Source of the DNA: Pseudomonas arsenicoxydans
GTDB lineage: Bacteria > Pseudomonadota > Gammaproteobacteria > Pseudomonadales > Pseudomonadaceae
Reading direction: 5' to 3'
Length of the DNA: 64,000 nt
Assembly: GCF_900103875.1 (NCBI RefSeq)
Contig: NZ_LT629705.1
Span: 1,745,001-1,809,000 of the forward strand
Below, in pieces: positions 46,195 to 53,269 of the stretch. Positions within the stretch are counted from its first letter, which is position 1. Every line of letters starts with the position of its first letter. A model generated the notes under the pieces. That model was not told where the DNA came from and did not search any database. It was given only the letters and a program-made list of their open reading frames with translations. Position numbers and translations under genes: made by a program.

Positions 46195-46872
46195 TTAGAA
46201 CGTGTTCAGGTCGGTTGTGTACAGCGAGATGCCCAAGGACGTGCTCAAGCTGATGGTGCCTTCAGCGTCTTCTTCAACGGAAAACAGCAGGAATTCCCGG
46301 CGATCGGTAAGGCCGGTTTCGCGGGCGTACAGCATCGAACGGTGCTCGATGCTGTAGGACTCGTCCGGGTTTTTCAGTTGTTCGCTCAGTGCCACCAGTT
46401 CTGTCTGGCCATTCTCGGTGCCCCATTCGCGGGCGTATTCCACGCCGTTGTGGGTGTAGGTCGGCAGTCCGATCAGGCTTTGCGGGCCGGCCAACCGACG
46501 CAGTTCCGCTTCACTGCTGATGGTGATGTAACTGAGGTAATTGAACAGGATCACCGACTCGACCTGCCCGGCGATGTCGCCGGTGGTGTGTACCTGCAGC
46601 CAGTAGTCTTCGTCGTTCATGTAATAGCGCGACAGCCAGGTCGACTGCCCGAGGTCAATGGTGCCGTTGCTCCAGATCTGCTGGGAACCCGGGATGGTCA
46701 CCGTGGTGTTGCCGTCGAGCAACAATCTCAGGGAGGTGTCGAACATCACGCCCTTGCCCAAGGCCAGTCCCAACGGACCGGTGGCGGGTGACGCGGTTTC
46801 GCTGGCCGTCCATTTCGAATCGGTATTCGCGTTCGGGGCCTCAAGCCCCATCAATTGTTTAAACCATCCCAT
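46195..46872 (-). CDS. DUF2491 protein (YjfK-like)
   Basis: This is a 225-residue soluble protein that begins MGWFKQLMGLEAPNANTDSK. It has no signal peptide or membrane segment and is rich in beta-prone sequence (DYWLQVHTTGDIAGQVESVI). It matches the size and place of E. coli YjfK. The ATG at 46872 is preferred over in-frame codons further upstream because it lies inside the end of the preceding 87-residue gene (14-base overlap), which suggests translational coupling. The function is unknown. Confidence 0.85.
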   Translation of the reverse strand: MGWFKQLMGLEAPNANTDSKWTASETASPATGPLGLALGKGVMFDTSLRLLLDGNTTVTIPGSQQIWSNGTIDLGQSTWLSRYYMNDEDYWLQVHTTGDIAGQVESVILFNYLSYITISSEAELRRLAGPQSLIGLPTYTHNGVEYAREWGTENGQTELVALSEQLKNPDESYSIEHRSMLYARETGLTDRREFLLFSVEEDAEGTISLSTSLGISLYTTDLNTF

Positions 46873-47122
46873 TGGAGATTTCCTTGAGGCGAGTGGAGGC
46901 GAAGTAGAACAGCTCGCCGCCCTCAACGCGTGTCGCGCTGGCGAGCGAGGCGATTTCACTGTCATTGAACTGGGCGACGATGTGCCCGACCGGGCTCAAT
47001 TGATTGACCGCCAGCGCGGTGGCCGGAGTCAGATCGTCTGACGGGGTTCGCACCAGGCCTGCCCAGCCAAATCGGTGGAAGAGGGACGAGGTGTACAGGC
47101 GAAATAAAAGAAAAATCGACAT
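46859..47122 (-). CDS. Unrecognised 87-residue protein in the yjf operon
   Basis: I do not recognise this family. The ATG at 47122 opens MSIFLLFRLYTSSLFHRFGW, a short hydrophobic and basic N-terminus, followed by a soluble part (ALAVNQLSPVGHIVAQFNDS) and an end TRLKEISNGMV. The ribosome site is weak (AGGGAC). Its main support is that it ends 14 bases inside the DUF2491 gene on the same strand and fills a gap that would otherwise be 320 bases. The E. coli operon has no gene here. It could be a membrane-associated partner of the PspA-like protein, but this is only a guess. Confidence 0.55.
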   Translation of the reverse strand: MSIFLLFRLYTSSLFHRFGWAGLVRTPSDDLTPATALAVNQLSPVGHIVAQFNDSEIASLASATRVEGGELFYFASTRLKEISNGMV

Positions 47123-47192
47123 TTTGTCCCTGACTCCGTGGGTACTGATTCCTGGCGACGTTATCGCCTCGGCGTCTGAAAGCCTGATAGCG

Positions 47193-47756
47193 TTAACGGG
47201 CGGCATTAAACCTGCTGCGCGGCGCAGAGAAAAGTACCTTGGCAGCGATAAATCCGGCGAATGCACCAAAGAGGTGACCTTCAAAGGAAACACCCTGGCG
47301 AGGCAGGAAGCCAAAAATCAAACCACCATAGAGCAGCGCCACGACGCTGGCCGTCACCAGGTTGCCCCAGCTTCTCTGGAACCAGGCACGGGCCAGAATG
47401 TACGCCCACAGCCCGAACACCCAGCCACTGGCGCCGATGTGCACGCCTTTGAAACCGAACAGCCAGACCAGCGAACCGCCCAGCACAATGATGATGGCGC
47501 TGACCGCCAGAAACCGATTGAACCCTTCGATAATGACCAGCGTGCCCAGAATCAAAAAAGGAATCAGGTTGGCGCTCAGGTGCGCAAATGAGGCGTGGAG
47601 AAAAGGCGAGGTGAGGATGCCGGGCAGCCCGAAGAGCGTTCTCGGGACCAAGCCAAATGACAAAAGGCTGTAGCCAGTGATGGCGTTGAGCACCTGCAGC
47701 GCGACCATGAAAATCGCCACGCCGGCGATTGTCTTGAAACCCTTCAGGGCATCCAT
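47193..47756 (-). CDS. Rhomboid-family intramembrane serine protease
   Basis: This is a 187-residue membrane protein with six predicted segments. The catalytic dyad is intact: Ser110 in GASGWVFG and His161 in FEGHLFGA. His54, His59 and Asn63 of the segment-2 motif (FLHASFAHLSANLIPF) are also present. The start ATG at 47756, with GAGGT about 8 bases upstream, is preferred over a codon 66 bases further up that lies in a REP sequence. It is placed between the PspA-like gene and the 87-residue gene, a position not found in the E. coli operon, so it may process a membrane protein in the same stress response. Confidence 0.88.
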   Translation of the reverse strand: MDALKGFKTIAGVAIFMVALQVLNAITGYSLLSFGLVPRTLFGLPGILTSPFLHASFAHLSANLIPFLILGTLVIIEGFNRFLAVSAIIIVLGGSLVWLFGFKGVHIGASGWVFGLWAYILARAWFQRSWGNLVTASVVALLYGGLIFGFLPRQGVSFEGHLFGAFAGFIAAKVLFSAPRSRFNAAR

Positions 47757-47795
47757 CCTTGACCTCGACTCAACAGAATTTGGAACGCAATCCAG

Positions 47796-47823
47796 TGTGG
47801 GAGCGAGCGTGCTCGCTCCCACA
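47796..47823. repeat. REP-like palindrome inside the yjf operon
   Basis: TGTGGGAGCGAGC (47796-47808) and GCTCGCTCCCACA (47811-47823) are perfect 13-base arms around GT. The sequence resembles the Pseudomonas REP family seen elsewhere in this window. It lies between the PspA-like gene and the rhomboid gene and would fold in the mRNA. Confidence 0.8.
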
Positions 47824-47842
47824 GGTTATGCGTCCGGCAAAG

Positions 47843-48541
47843 TTACTTGGCCGACTTCTGCTTCAGGCGTTCCAGGATCGCATTGGCGCTGCCCGAATCC
47901 GGTGTGATGCCGGCTTCGCGCAGTTTGCGCTCCAGGTCAGTACCGGTCGACGCATCCGCCAGTTCGTCCTGAGCTTGCAGTTCAGCGGCACGTTGCTGCT
48001 GCTTGGCTTGCAGGCGGTTCAGTGTACCGACGGCGGTTTCCAGCTTGCCGTTAGCGCCGCCACTGGCGATGGACGCGCTGACCTGGGCCTTTTGCACGCT
48101 TTCACGTGCCTTGGCCATGTCCACTTGCTGGCGCAGGCTCTTGATGCGGTTTTCGGCCTTGGTGATGTCTTTGCGCATGTTGTCCGCGTAACCACCGAAC
48201 TCGGTGGCCTGCTTTTGCTCGACATCCAGTTCGTTGGTCAGAGTCGAAATGGCTTCAGCCACTTCCATCGCCAGGTCTTCACGGTTGGCCTGGATGGCGG
48301 CCAGCGCCTTGGATTCCAGGTCCTTGATCTTGGCGTTGTATTCGCTCACGCGATCAGCCGACAGTTTGTGCTTGGCCATGATGGTGACCAGCTCACGTTT
48401 GGCGTTGGCCAGGGCGCTGTCAGCATCACGAATTTCCTGGTCGAGGATACGCAGGGCCTGTTGGTCGACGATCGATTCGCCGACTTCATTGGCACCGCCG
48501 CGCAGCGCGGTGAACAATTTGCTCCAGATGGACTGAGTCAT
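47843..48541 (-). CDS. PspA/IM30 family protein (YjfJ-like)
   Basis: This is a 232-residue protein, almost wholly helical and coiled-coil (SALANAKRELVTIMAKHKLS and following). It begins with an amphipathic stretch (MTQSIWSKLFTALRGGANEV) of the kind that binds stressed membranes in PspA. It matches E. coli YjfJ in size and place. PspA-family proteins polymerise on the inner membrane and help keep it sealed. It lies 24 bases after the DUF2170 gene. No PspF-type enhancer system is adjacent. Confidence 0.9.
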   Translation of the reverse strand: MTQSIWSKLFTALRGGANEVGESIVDQQALRILDQEIRDADSALANAKRELVTIMAKHKLSADRVSEYNAKIKDLESKALAAIQANREDLAMEVAEAISTLTNELDVEQKQATEFGGYADNMRKDITKAENRIKSLRQQVDMAKARESVQKAQVSASIASGGANGKLETAVGTLNRLQAKQQQRAAELQAQDELADASTGTDLERKLREAGITPDSGSANAILERLKQKSAK

Positions 48542-48565
48542 TGGATAATCCCTATTCCTGAAAAA

Positions 48566-49255
48566 TTAATGGAAGAAACGTTCAAAGGCTTCGCTGGCGC
48601 GTTGCACATTGTCGACCAGGGTTTTGACCTCGGTCACGACGTTGGTCAGGCTGGAATCGGAGCTCAGCGCGCCGAACATGTTGTAGACGATCTGGCCGTT
48701 CGGCATCGACTCGATACCGATCGAGGACAGCGGGAACAGTTCGCGACTGCGCAGTACGGCATCGTTGAAAGCCGGCACATCCTTGATCGACTCGACGTCT
48801 ACCAGAACGGTGTCGACGATGATCTGCTCGCCCACCACCGCGATGTAAATCGGCAGGCCACCGAAATCGTTCATTTCCAGCTTGATGCTGGACTCGGAGC
48901 CTTGAACCAGAGAAAGCGTGATGTCGTTAGAAACCACTTCGTCCAGTGCCTGAAGGGCGCTGAACAGACGATCGATGTTCCAGTTAGTACCTGCGCTCAT
49001 GTAATTCTCCGACATGAATGAGCCAGCCAGAATCGGTTGGCGTAGCTGTTTCTCCATCTGCTTGAGCAGGCTTCGGTTTTCGGGAAGCACCCAAGTCTCG
49101 TGTTTCACATAACCGGCACCAGCCAGGCCCGCGCGCATCTGCTTCATATAGAAGCTCGATGGTTTTTTCGCGGACGGTTTCGAGCGCTCTCCCTTCTGGC
49201 TCGCTGAATCGGTTACAGGCTCGGCAGGCGGACCTGATGGAGAGCGACTTTTCAT
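48566..49255 (-). CDS. DUF2170 protein with extra N-terminal domain (YjfI-like)
   Basis: This is a 229-residue protein, first in the operon. Residues about 90-229 resemble DUF2170 (E. coli YjfI, about 130 residues). The N-terminal part holds a basic disordered stretch (1-33) and then MKQMRAGLAGAGYVKHETWV followed by LPENRSLLKQMEKQLRQP. This pattern of a short strand ending in WVLPE and then a helix resembles ribbon-helix-helix DNA-binding segments. It may be an autoregulator acting on the two palindromes just upstream; this is an inference. The ATG at 49255 has GGAG about 9 bases upstream. Confidence 0.82.
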   Translation of the reverse strand: MKSRSPSGPPAEPVTDSASQKGERSKPSAKKPSSFYMKQMRAGLAGAGYVKHETWVLPENRSLLKQMEKQLRQPILAGSFMSENYMSAGTNWNIDRLFSALQALDEVVSNDITLSLVQGSESSIKLEMNDFGGLPIYIAVVGEQIIVDTVLVDVESIKDVPAFNDAVLRSRELFPLSSIGIESMPNGQIVYNMFGALSSDSSLTNVVTEVKTLVDNVQRASEAFERFFH

Positions 49256-49277
49256 ACTGGTAACTCCGTTGTGAAAA

Positions 49278-49291
49278 TCTCACGCGTGAGA
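49278..49291. promoter_or_regulatory. Operator-like palindrome O1 before the yjf operon
   Basis: TCTCACGCGTGAGA is a perfect 14-base palindrome, 22 bases before the DUF2170 start codon. It would overlap the transcription start predicted from the promoter at 49293-49321. An identical 12-base core occurs again at 49325-49336. Confidence 0.75.
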
Positions 49292-49292
49292 A

Positions 49293-49321
49293 ACACTACA
49301 GGCAATTTCTGCAGCTCTCAA
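49293..49321 (-). promoter_or_regulatory. Putative sigma-70 promoter of the yjf operon
   Basis: Read on the - strand, TTGAGA (49321-49316), a 17-base spacer and TAGTGT (49298-49293) give five of six and three of six matches. The predicted start lies near 49286, inside palindrome O1, while palindrome O2 lies directly upstream of the -35 box. The weak -10 box lowers confidence. Confidence 0.5.
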
Positions 49322-49324
49322 TAG

Positions 49325-49336
49325 CTCACGCGTGAG
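49325..49336. promoter_or_regulatory. Operator-like palindrome O2 before the yjf operon
   Basis: CTCACGCGTGAG repeats the core of O1 exactly, 46 bases away centre to centre. A further half-site, GTCTCAC, occurs at 49344-49350. Together with O1 it brackets the putative promoter, the layout of a repressor-controlled operon. Confidence 0.75.
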
Positions 49337-49365
49337 ATTTTTTGTCTCACTTTTTTCCGGGCAAA

Positions 49366-49404
49366 TAAAAGACCCGCGGCACATAAGCGCGGCAGGCCCT
49401 TTTT
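49366..49404 (-). terminator. Possible terminator after the isochorismatase gene
   Basis: On the - strand an imperfect GC-rich hairpin (CCGCG with CGCGG) flanked by AAAAAGGG and CTTTTATTT follows the isochorismatase stop by about 26 bases. It would separate that gene from the yjf operon promoter region. The stem has mismatches. Confidence 0.45.
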
Positions 49405-49429
49405 GGAATTCGATCAATCAGTTGAGGCG

Positions 49430-49984
49430 TTAGTGGTTGGCTGCCAGGAATTCGTCGGTGGAGATCACGCTGGCGTAGGCGAAGCCCAGAGAAGACATGA
49501 AGGCGGCGTGAACCTGGGCGGCAGGCACGGTGATGCCGTTGAATTCCAGGTCACGCGAGGCACAGGCGTCATGGATCACGGTGACGGTGTAGCCGAAATC
49601 GGCAGCGGCGCGGGTAATGCCGTCGACGCACATGTGGCTCATGCTGCCAACGATCACCAATTCCTTGATGCCTTGTTCGTCGAGGATCGATTTAAGCTCG
49701 GTTTCGCGGAACGAGTTGACGAAGTGCTTGAGCACCACCGGCTCATCGGCGCGGTTGAGAATCTTGGGATGCAGCTTCGCGCCTTCGGAGCCCGGGGTAA
49801 AAAATGGCGCCTCGCTGGAGGTGAACTCGTGGCGGATGTACACCACCGAATCGCCGGCTTCGCGAAAGGCGTTGAGCAACCGGACGGCGTTGTCCGCGGC
49901 GGCGTCGGCACCGACCAGCGGCCACTTGCCTTGGGGGAAGTAGTCGTTTTGGATATCGACTAGGATGAGTGCTTGCTTGGCCAT
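49430..49984 (-). CDS. Isochorismatase-family cysteine hydrolase
   Basis: This is a 184-residue hydrolase with the family triad Asp10 (LVDIQNDYF), Lys86 (VVLKHF) and Cys119 (SMSHMCVDGITR). The ATG at 49984 follows GAGGAA; an in-frame start 120 bases further up lies across the neighbouring regulator start and lacks similarity. Related enzymes cut nicotinamide, N-carbamoyl amides or similar small amides. The substrate is unknown. It is divergent from a GlxA-type regulator, with 101 bases between start codons, so that regulator probably controls it. Confidence 0.9.
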   Translation of the reverse strand: MAKQALILVDIQNDYFPQGKWPLVGADAAADNAVRLLNAFREAGDSVVYIRHEFTSSEAPFFTPGSEGAKLHPKILNRADEPVVLKHFVNSFRETELKSILDEQGIKELVIVGSMSHMCVDGITRAAADFGYTVTVIHDACASRDLEFNGITVPAAQVHAAFMSSLGFAYASVISTDEFLAANH

Positions 49985-50085
49985 GACTGTTTCCTCGGCG
50001 TGTATGTTGGTGTGGAATGGAGTATTGGGCCTGGCAGGTCGTCCTGGGATTGGCCGCACCGACAATAGAAGGGGTAAAACTGACA

Positions 50086-51078
50086 ATGGATGCACAAAGG
50101 GCAATCGTCGAACTGGGCGTGTTGATGTACCCCGGTGCGCAGATGGCGGCGGTGCATGGGCTGACAGATTTGTTCGGGGTGGCGAACCGGATTGCCGCCG
50201 AGCATCAGACGGCGCAGTTGCCGCTGCTGCGGGTCAGCCATTGGCAGGTCGAAGGTGATCAGCCACCCGAGCGGATTTACGACAGCCATCCGGGGCCCGA
50301 CAACGCCTTGGTGGCGGTGCTGATTCCGCCGTCGATTGGCGGATTTTCCAAAGGCCTGGCATCGCAGGCGCTGATCCAGTGGATTCGTCAGCAACATGCT
50401 GGCGGGGCAACCTTGGGTGGCGTGTGCGTCGGCTCGATCCTGTTGGCCGAAAGTGGCCTGCTCGATGGCCGCAGTGCGACCACTCATTGGACTTCGGCCA
50501 AGTCTTTCGCCGAACGTTACCCGGCGATCAAGCTCAAGGCCGACACACCCATCGTCGACGACGGCGACCTGATTACTACCGCCGGGCTGATGGCCTGGTC
50601 CGAGTTGGGTCTGCGTCTGGTTGACCGCCTGCTCGGCCCGAGTATCGCCACCGGCACCGCGCGTTTTCTGGTGGTGGAACACAGCGACAGCGCCAGTGAA
50701 TGCGGCAGCAATTTTTCACCGATCCTGAGCCATGGCGATGCCTCAATTCTGAAGGTTCAGCATTGGCTGCAAAGCACCGGGGCCACCGATGTTTCGTTGA
50801 CAGCGATGGCGGAGCGGGCGGGGCTGGAGGAGCGCACTTTCCTCCGGCGTTTCCGTTCGGCGACCGGGCTCAAACCCACCGAATACTGCCAGCACCTGCG
50901 GGTGGGCAAGGCGCGGGAGATGCTTGAGTTCACCAACGGCACCATCGATCACATTGCCTGGACGGTGGGGTATCAGGACCCGAGTGCGTTTCGCGCCACC
51001 TTCAAGAAAATTACCGGGCTGGCGCCGAGTGATTATCGGGCGCGGTTCGGGGTTACGCCCGCTGCCGCAACTCGGTAG
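50086..51078 (+). CDS. GlxA-type AraC-family transcriptional regulator
   Basis: This is a 330-residue regulator. Residues about 5-185 form a DJ-1/PfpI-like domain whose elbow cysteine region reads GGVCVGSILLAESGLL. Residues about 230-325 hold the AraC double helix-turn-helix (SLTAMAERAGLEERTFLRRF and IDHIAWTVGYQDPSAFRATF). The ATG at 50086 is chosen over one 69 bases upstream because the domain begins just after it, although its ribosome site is distant. Related Pseudomonas proteins sense quaternary amines (GbdR, CdhR), but the ligand here cannot be told. It probably controls the divergent hydrolase. Confidence 0.88.
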   Translation: MDAQRAIVELGVLMYPGAQMAAVHGLTDLFGVANRIAAEHQTAQLPLLRVSHWQVEGDQPPERIYDSHPGPDNALVAVLIPPSIGGFSKGLASQALIQWIRQQHAGGATLGGVCVGSILLAESGLLDGRSATTHWTSAKSFAERYPAIKLKADTPIVDDGDLITTAGLMAWSELGLRLVDRLLGPSIATGTARFLVVEHSDSASECGSNFSPILSHGDASILKVQHWLQSTGATDVSLTAMAERAGLEERTFLRRFRSATGLKPTEYCQHLRVGKAREMLEFTNGTIDHIAWTVGYQDPSAFRATFKKITGLAPSDYRARFGVTPAAATR

Positions 51079-51285
51079 GCGCCACACTCCCACAGGGCTC
51101 TGCGCAATGCCTTGATCGTGCAAAATGCCGGAGTCTCCCATCGGTGTCGTGCAGAATCAGGCAGGCGTCGTGCCATTACCTTTCTCGCAACTGACTGATT
51201 TCAAGGTCGTTTCCATCTGGCCCACCTTGGCCTGATCTCTGCACCCCTTAACCTACATTCATCAAACGCAGTTGAAGGGGGATGC

Positions 51286-52395
51286 ATGGCCCCAACAAAC
51301 CGCAAAAAACTGGTGGTCGCCCATTCGGTCCGTCCCGAAGCGCCCCGGCATGAAGTCGAGACCAATCGCGCGCTGGCCCGTTGGCTGGCGCAAATCCTGG
51401 GGCTCAAGTACGACGGCAGCTACGATCCCGAACGTCATAAAGGCCGGGACCTTTACCTGTTGCCAACCCAGACGCTGGTGGGCGCCGCTGCCGCCCGGCA
51501 ATTGGGCGTCATGGGGCCGGAGGATTTGTGGGGCGGGTATGTCGACCATGACTTCATCTGCACCAAAGCCATCAGCCACGGCCTGCTCAACAAGAATGCC
51601 CATGCCCCGCAAGGCTGGTCATCGCTGTTTTGCGAGCGCGTGCGCAGTGTGGTGCTCGATGGCCTGAGCGTATTTGCCCTCGATGACGCACGCCCGGCGG
51701 CGGAGCATTTGCTCTACAGCGGTCCCATACGCATCAAACCGGTTCATGCCTGCGCCGGACGTGGACAGGAAGTAATCAAAAGCCTCGACCAGTTCGATGC
51801 CGTGCTCGCTCGTTCCGATGCCGCAGAGCTGTTCAGCCAGGGCGTGGTGCTTGAGCAGGACCTCGACAACGTGATCACCCACAGCGTCGGCCAGAGTTTT
51901 ATCGCCGATAAGGTGCTGACTTACTGCGGTGATCAATACTTGACCGAAGATGGTCAAGGCGAGCAGGTTTATGGAGGTTCCAACCTGCTGGTGGTGCAAG
52001 GCGATTACGACGATCTGCTGGCGTTGCCTCTACCAGACGATGTGCGACTGGCAATCCGGCAGGCCCAAGTGTTTGACCGCGCCGCGAACGAAGCCTATCC
52101 CGGTTTCTTTGCCTCGCGGCGCAATTACGACATTGCCCAAGGCCAGGACAATGCCGGCAAACAACGCAGCGGCGTGCTGGAACAATCCTGGCGCATGGGC
52201 GGCGCCAGCAGCGCCGAAGTGGCCGCGCTGCAGAGCTTCATCAACGACCCGGGGATGCGTGCGATCCACGTCTCTTCGGTGGAAACCTACATCGATCAAC
52301 CGCTGCCGGCGGACGCCATCGAGGTGTACCGCGGCCCTGCGGAAAACACTGACTTTCTCCTCAAGTACGTAACGGTCAAATCCTATGACGGCTAG
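51286..52395 (+). CDS. DUF3182 protein, ATP-grasp-like
   Basis: This is a 369-residue soluble protein of the DUF3182 family, function unknown. Residues 148-163 (RIKPVHACAGRGQEVI) and 186-193 (GVVLEQDL) resemble the nucleotide-binding lysine strand and the hinge of ATP-grasp enzymes, and LTYCGDQYLTEDGQGEQVYG could be the following sheet. ATP-grasp membership is an inference from pattern. It overlaps the following alpha/beta hydrolase gene by 11 bases, so the two products are probably made together. The 207 bases before it hold no feature that I can support. Confidence 0.8.
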   Translation: MAPTNRKKLVVAHSVRPEAPRHEVETNRALARWLAQILGLKYDGSYDPERHKGRDLYLLPTQTLVGAAAARQLGVMGPEDLWGGYVDHDFICTKAISHGLLNKNAHAPQGWSSLFCERVRSVVLDGLSVFALDDARPAAEHLLYSGPIRIKPVHACAGRGQEVIKSLDQFDAVLARSDAAELFSQGVVLEQDLDNVITHSVGQSFIADKVLTYCGDQYLTEDGQGEQVYGGSNLLVVQGDYDDLLALPLPDDVRLAIRQAQVFDRAANEAYPGFFASRRNYDIAQGQDNAGKQRSGVLEQSWRMGGASSAEVAALQSFINDPGMRAIHVSSVETYIDQPLPADAIEVYRGPAENTDFLLKYVTVKSYDG

Positions 52396-53143
52396 AAGTG
52401 AAACCATTCAGATCGACATCGACGATGAACAGATGATCGGGACTTTTCTGAGCCCCAAATCGAAAGTCCCCGGCGTGTTGTTCGTCCACGGCTGGGGCGG
52501 CAGTCAGGAGCGGGACCTGGAGCGAGCCAAAGGCATCGCCGGTCTGGGTTGCGTATGCCTGACGTTCGACCTGCGCGGTCACACGGGCGGCACCGGCATT
52601 GCGCTGTCCCGGGTGACGCGTGAAGACAACCTGCGAGACCTGCTGGCGGCGTACGATCGCTTGCTCGCCCATCCGGCGCTCGACACGTCCGCCATCGCGG
52701 TGGTCGGCACCAGTTATGGCGGTTACCTGGCTTCGATCCTGACCTCGTTGCGACCGGTGCGCTGGCTGGCGCTGCGGGTGCCTGCGCTGTATCGCGACGA
52801 TCACTGGCACACGCCCAAACGTGATCTGGACAAGGCTGACTTGCGCGATTACCGCAACACGCTGGTGCGCGCCGACAGCAACCGCGCGCTGCACGCCTGC
52901 TCGCAATTCACCGGGGATGTGCTGCTGGTCGAATCAGAGACGGACGACTATGTGCCTCACGCAACCATCATGAGCTACCGCGCCGCATGTCAGCAGACGC
53001 ATTCGCTGACCCACCGGATCATCGATGGCGCGGATCATGCCTTGACCGAGCCGGTGTCGCAGCAGGCGTACACCTCGATCCTGGTGGACTGGATTACCGA
53101 GATGGTGGTGGGTGAGCGGTTGAGCATCATTCAATCCAGCTGA
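52385..53143 (+). CDS. Alpha/beta hydrolase
   Basis: This is a 252-residue serine hydrolase. The nucleophile elbow GTSYGG puts the serine at residue 110; Asp187 or Asp188 (ESETDDYVPH) and His218 (GADHAL) complete the triad. The oxyanion region is VLFVHGWGGS. There is no signal peptide, so it is cytoplasmic. It overlaps the DUF3182 gene by 11 bases. The substrate is unknown; an esterase or peptidase acting on the product of its partner is possible. Confidence 0.88.
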   Translation: MTARSETIQIDIDDEQMIGTFLSPKSKVPGVLFVHGWGGSQERDLERAKGIAGLGCVCLTFDLRGHTGGTGIALSRVTREDNLRDLLAAYDRLLAHPALDTSAIAVVGTSYGGYLASILTSLRPVRWLALRVPALYRDDHWHTPKRDLDKADLRDYRNTLVRADSNRALHACSQFTGDVLLVESETDDYVPHATIMSYRAACQQTHSLTHRIIDGADHALTEPVSQQAYTSILVDWITEMVVGERLSIIQSS

Positions 53144-53164
53144 GATTTGCAGAGTTGATGAGAC

Positions 53165-53252
53165 GCCATCGCGGGCAAGCCCGCTCCCACACTCGACCGA
53201 GTGCTTCTGGAGAATGCGATCAATTGTAGGAGCGGGCTTGCCCGCGATGGCG
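53165..53252. repeat. REPIN: inverted pair of REP elements
   Basis: Two 28-base elements with core GCGGGCAAGCCCGCTCCCAC (53171-53190) and its complement (53228-53248 region) face each other around about 32 bases. It lies between the convergent hydrolase and ybhN genes and may also limit read-through. Confidence 0.88.
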
Positions 53253-53269
53253 CCCTCACAAACACCCTG

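Noticed and set aside
51200..51240. Sigma-54-like sequence (TGGCCCACCTTGGCC) before the DUF3182 gene
   Set aside because: The GG and GC dinucleotides do not have the required spacing, and no enhancer-binding regulator is nearby.
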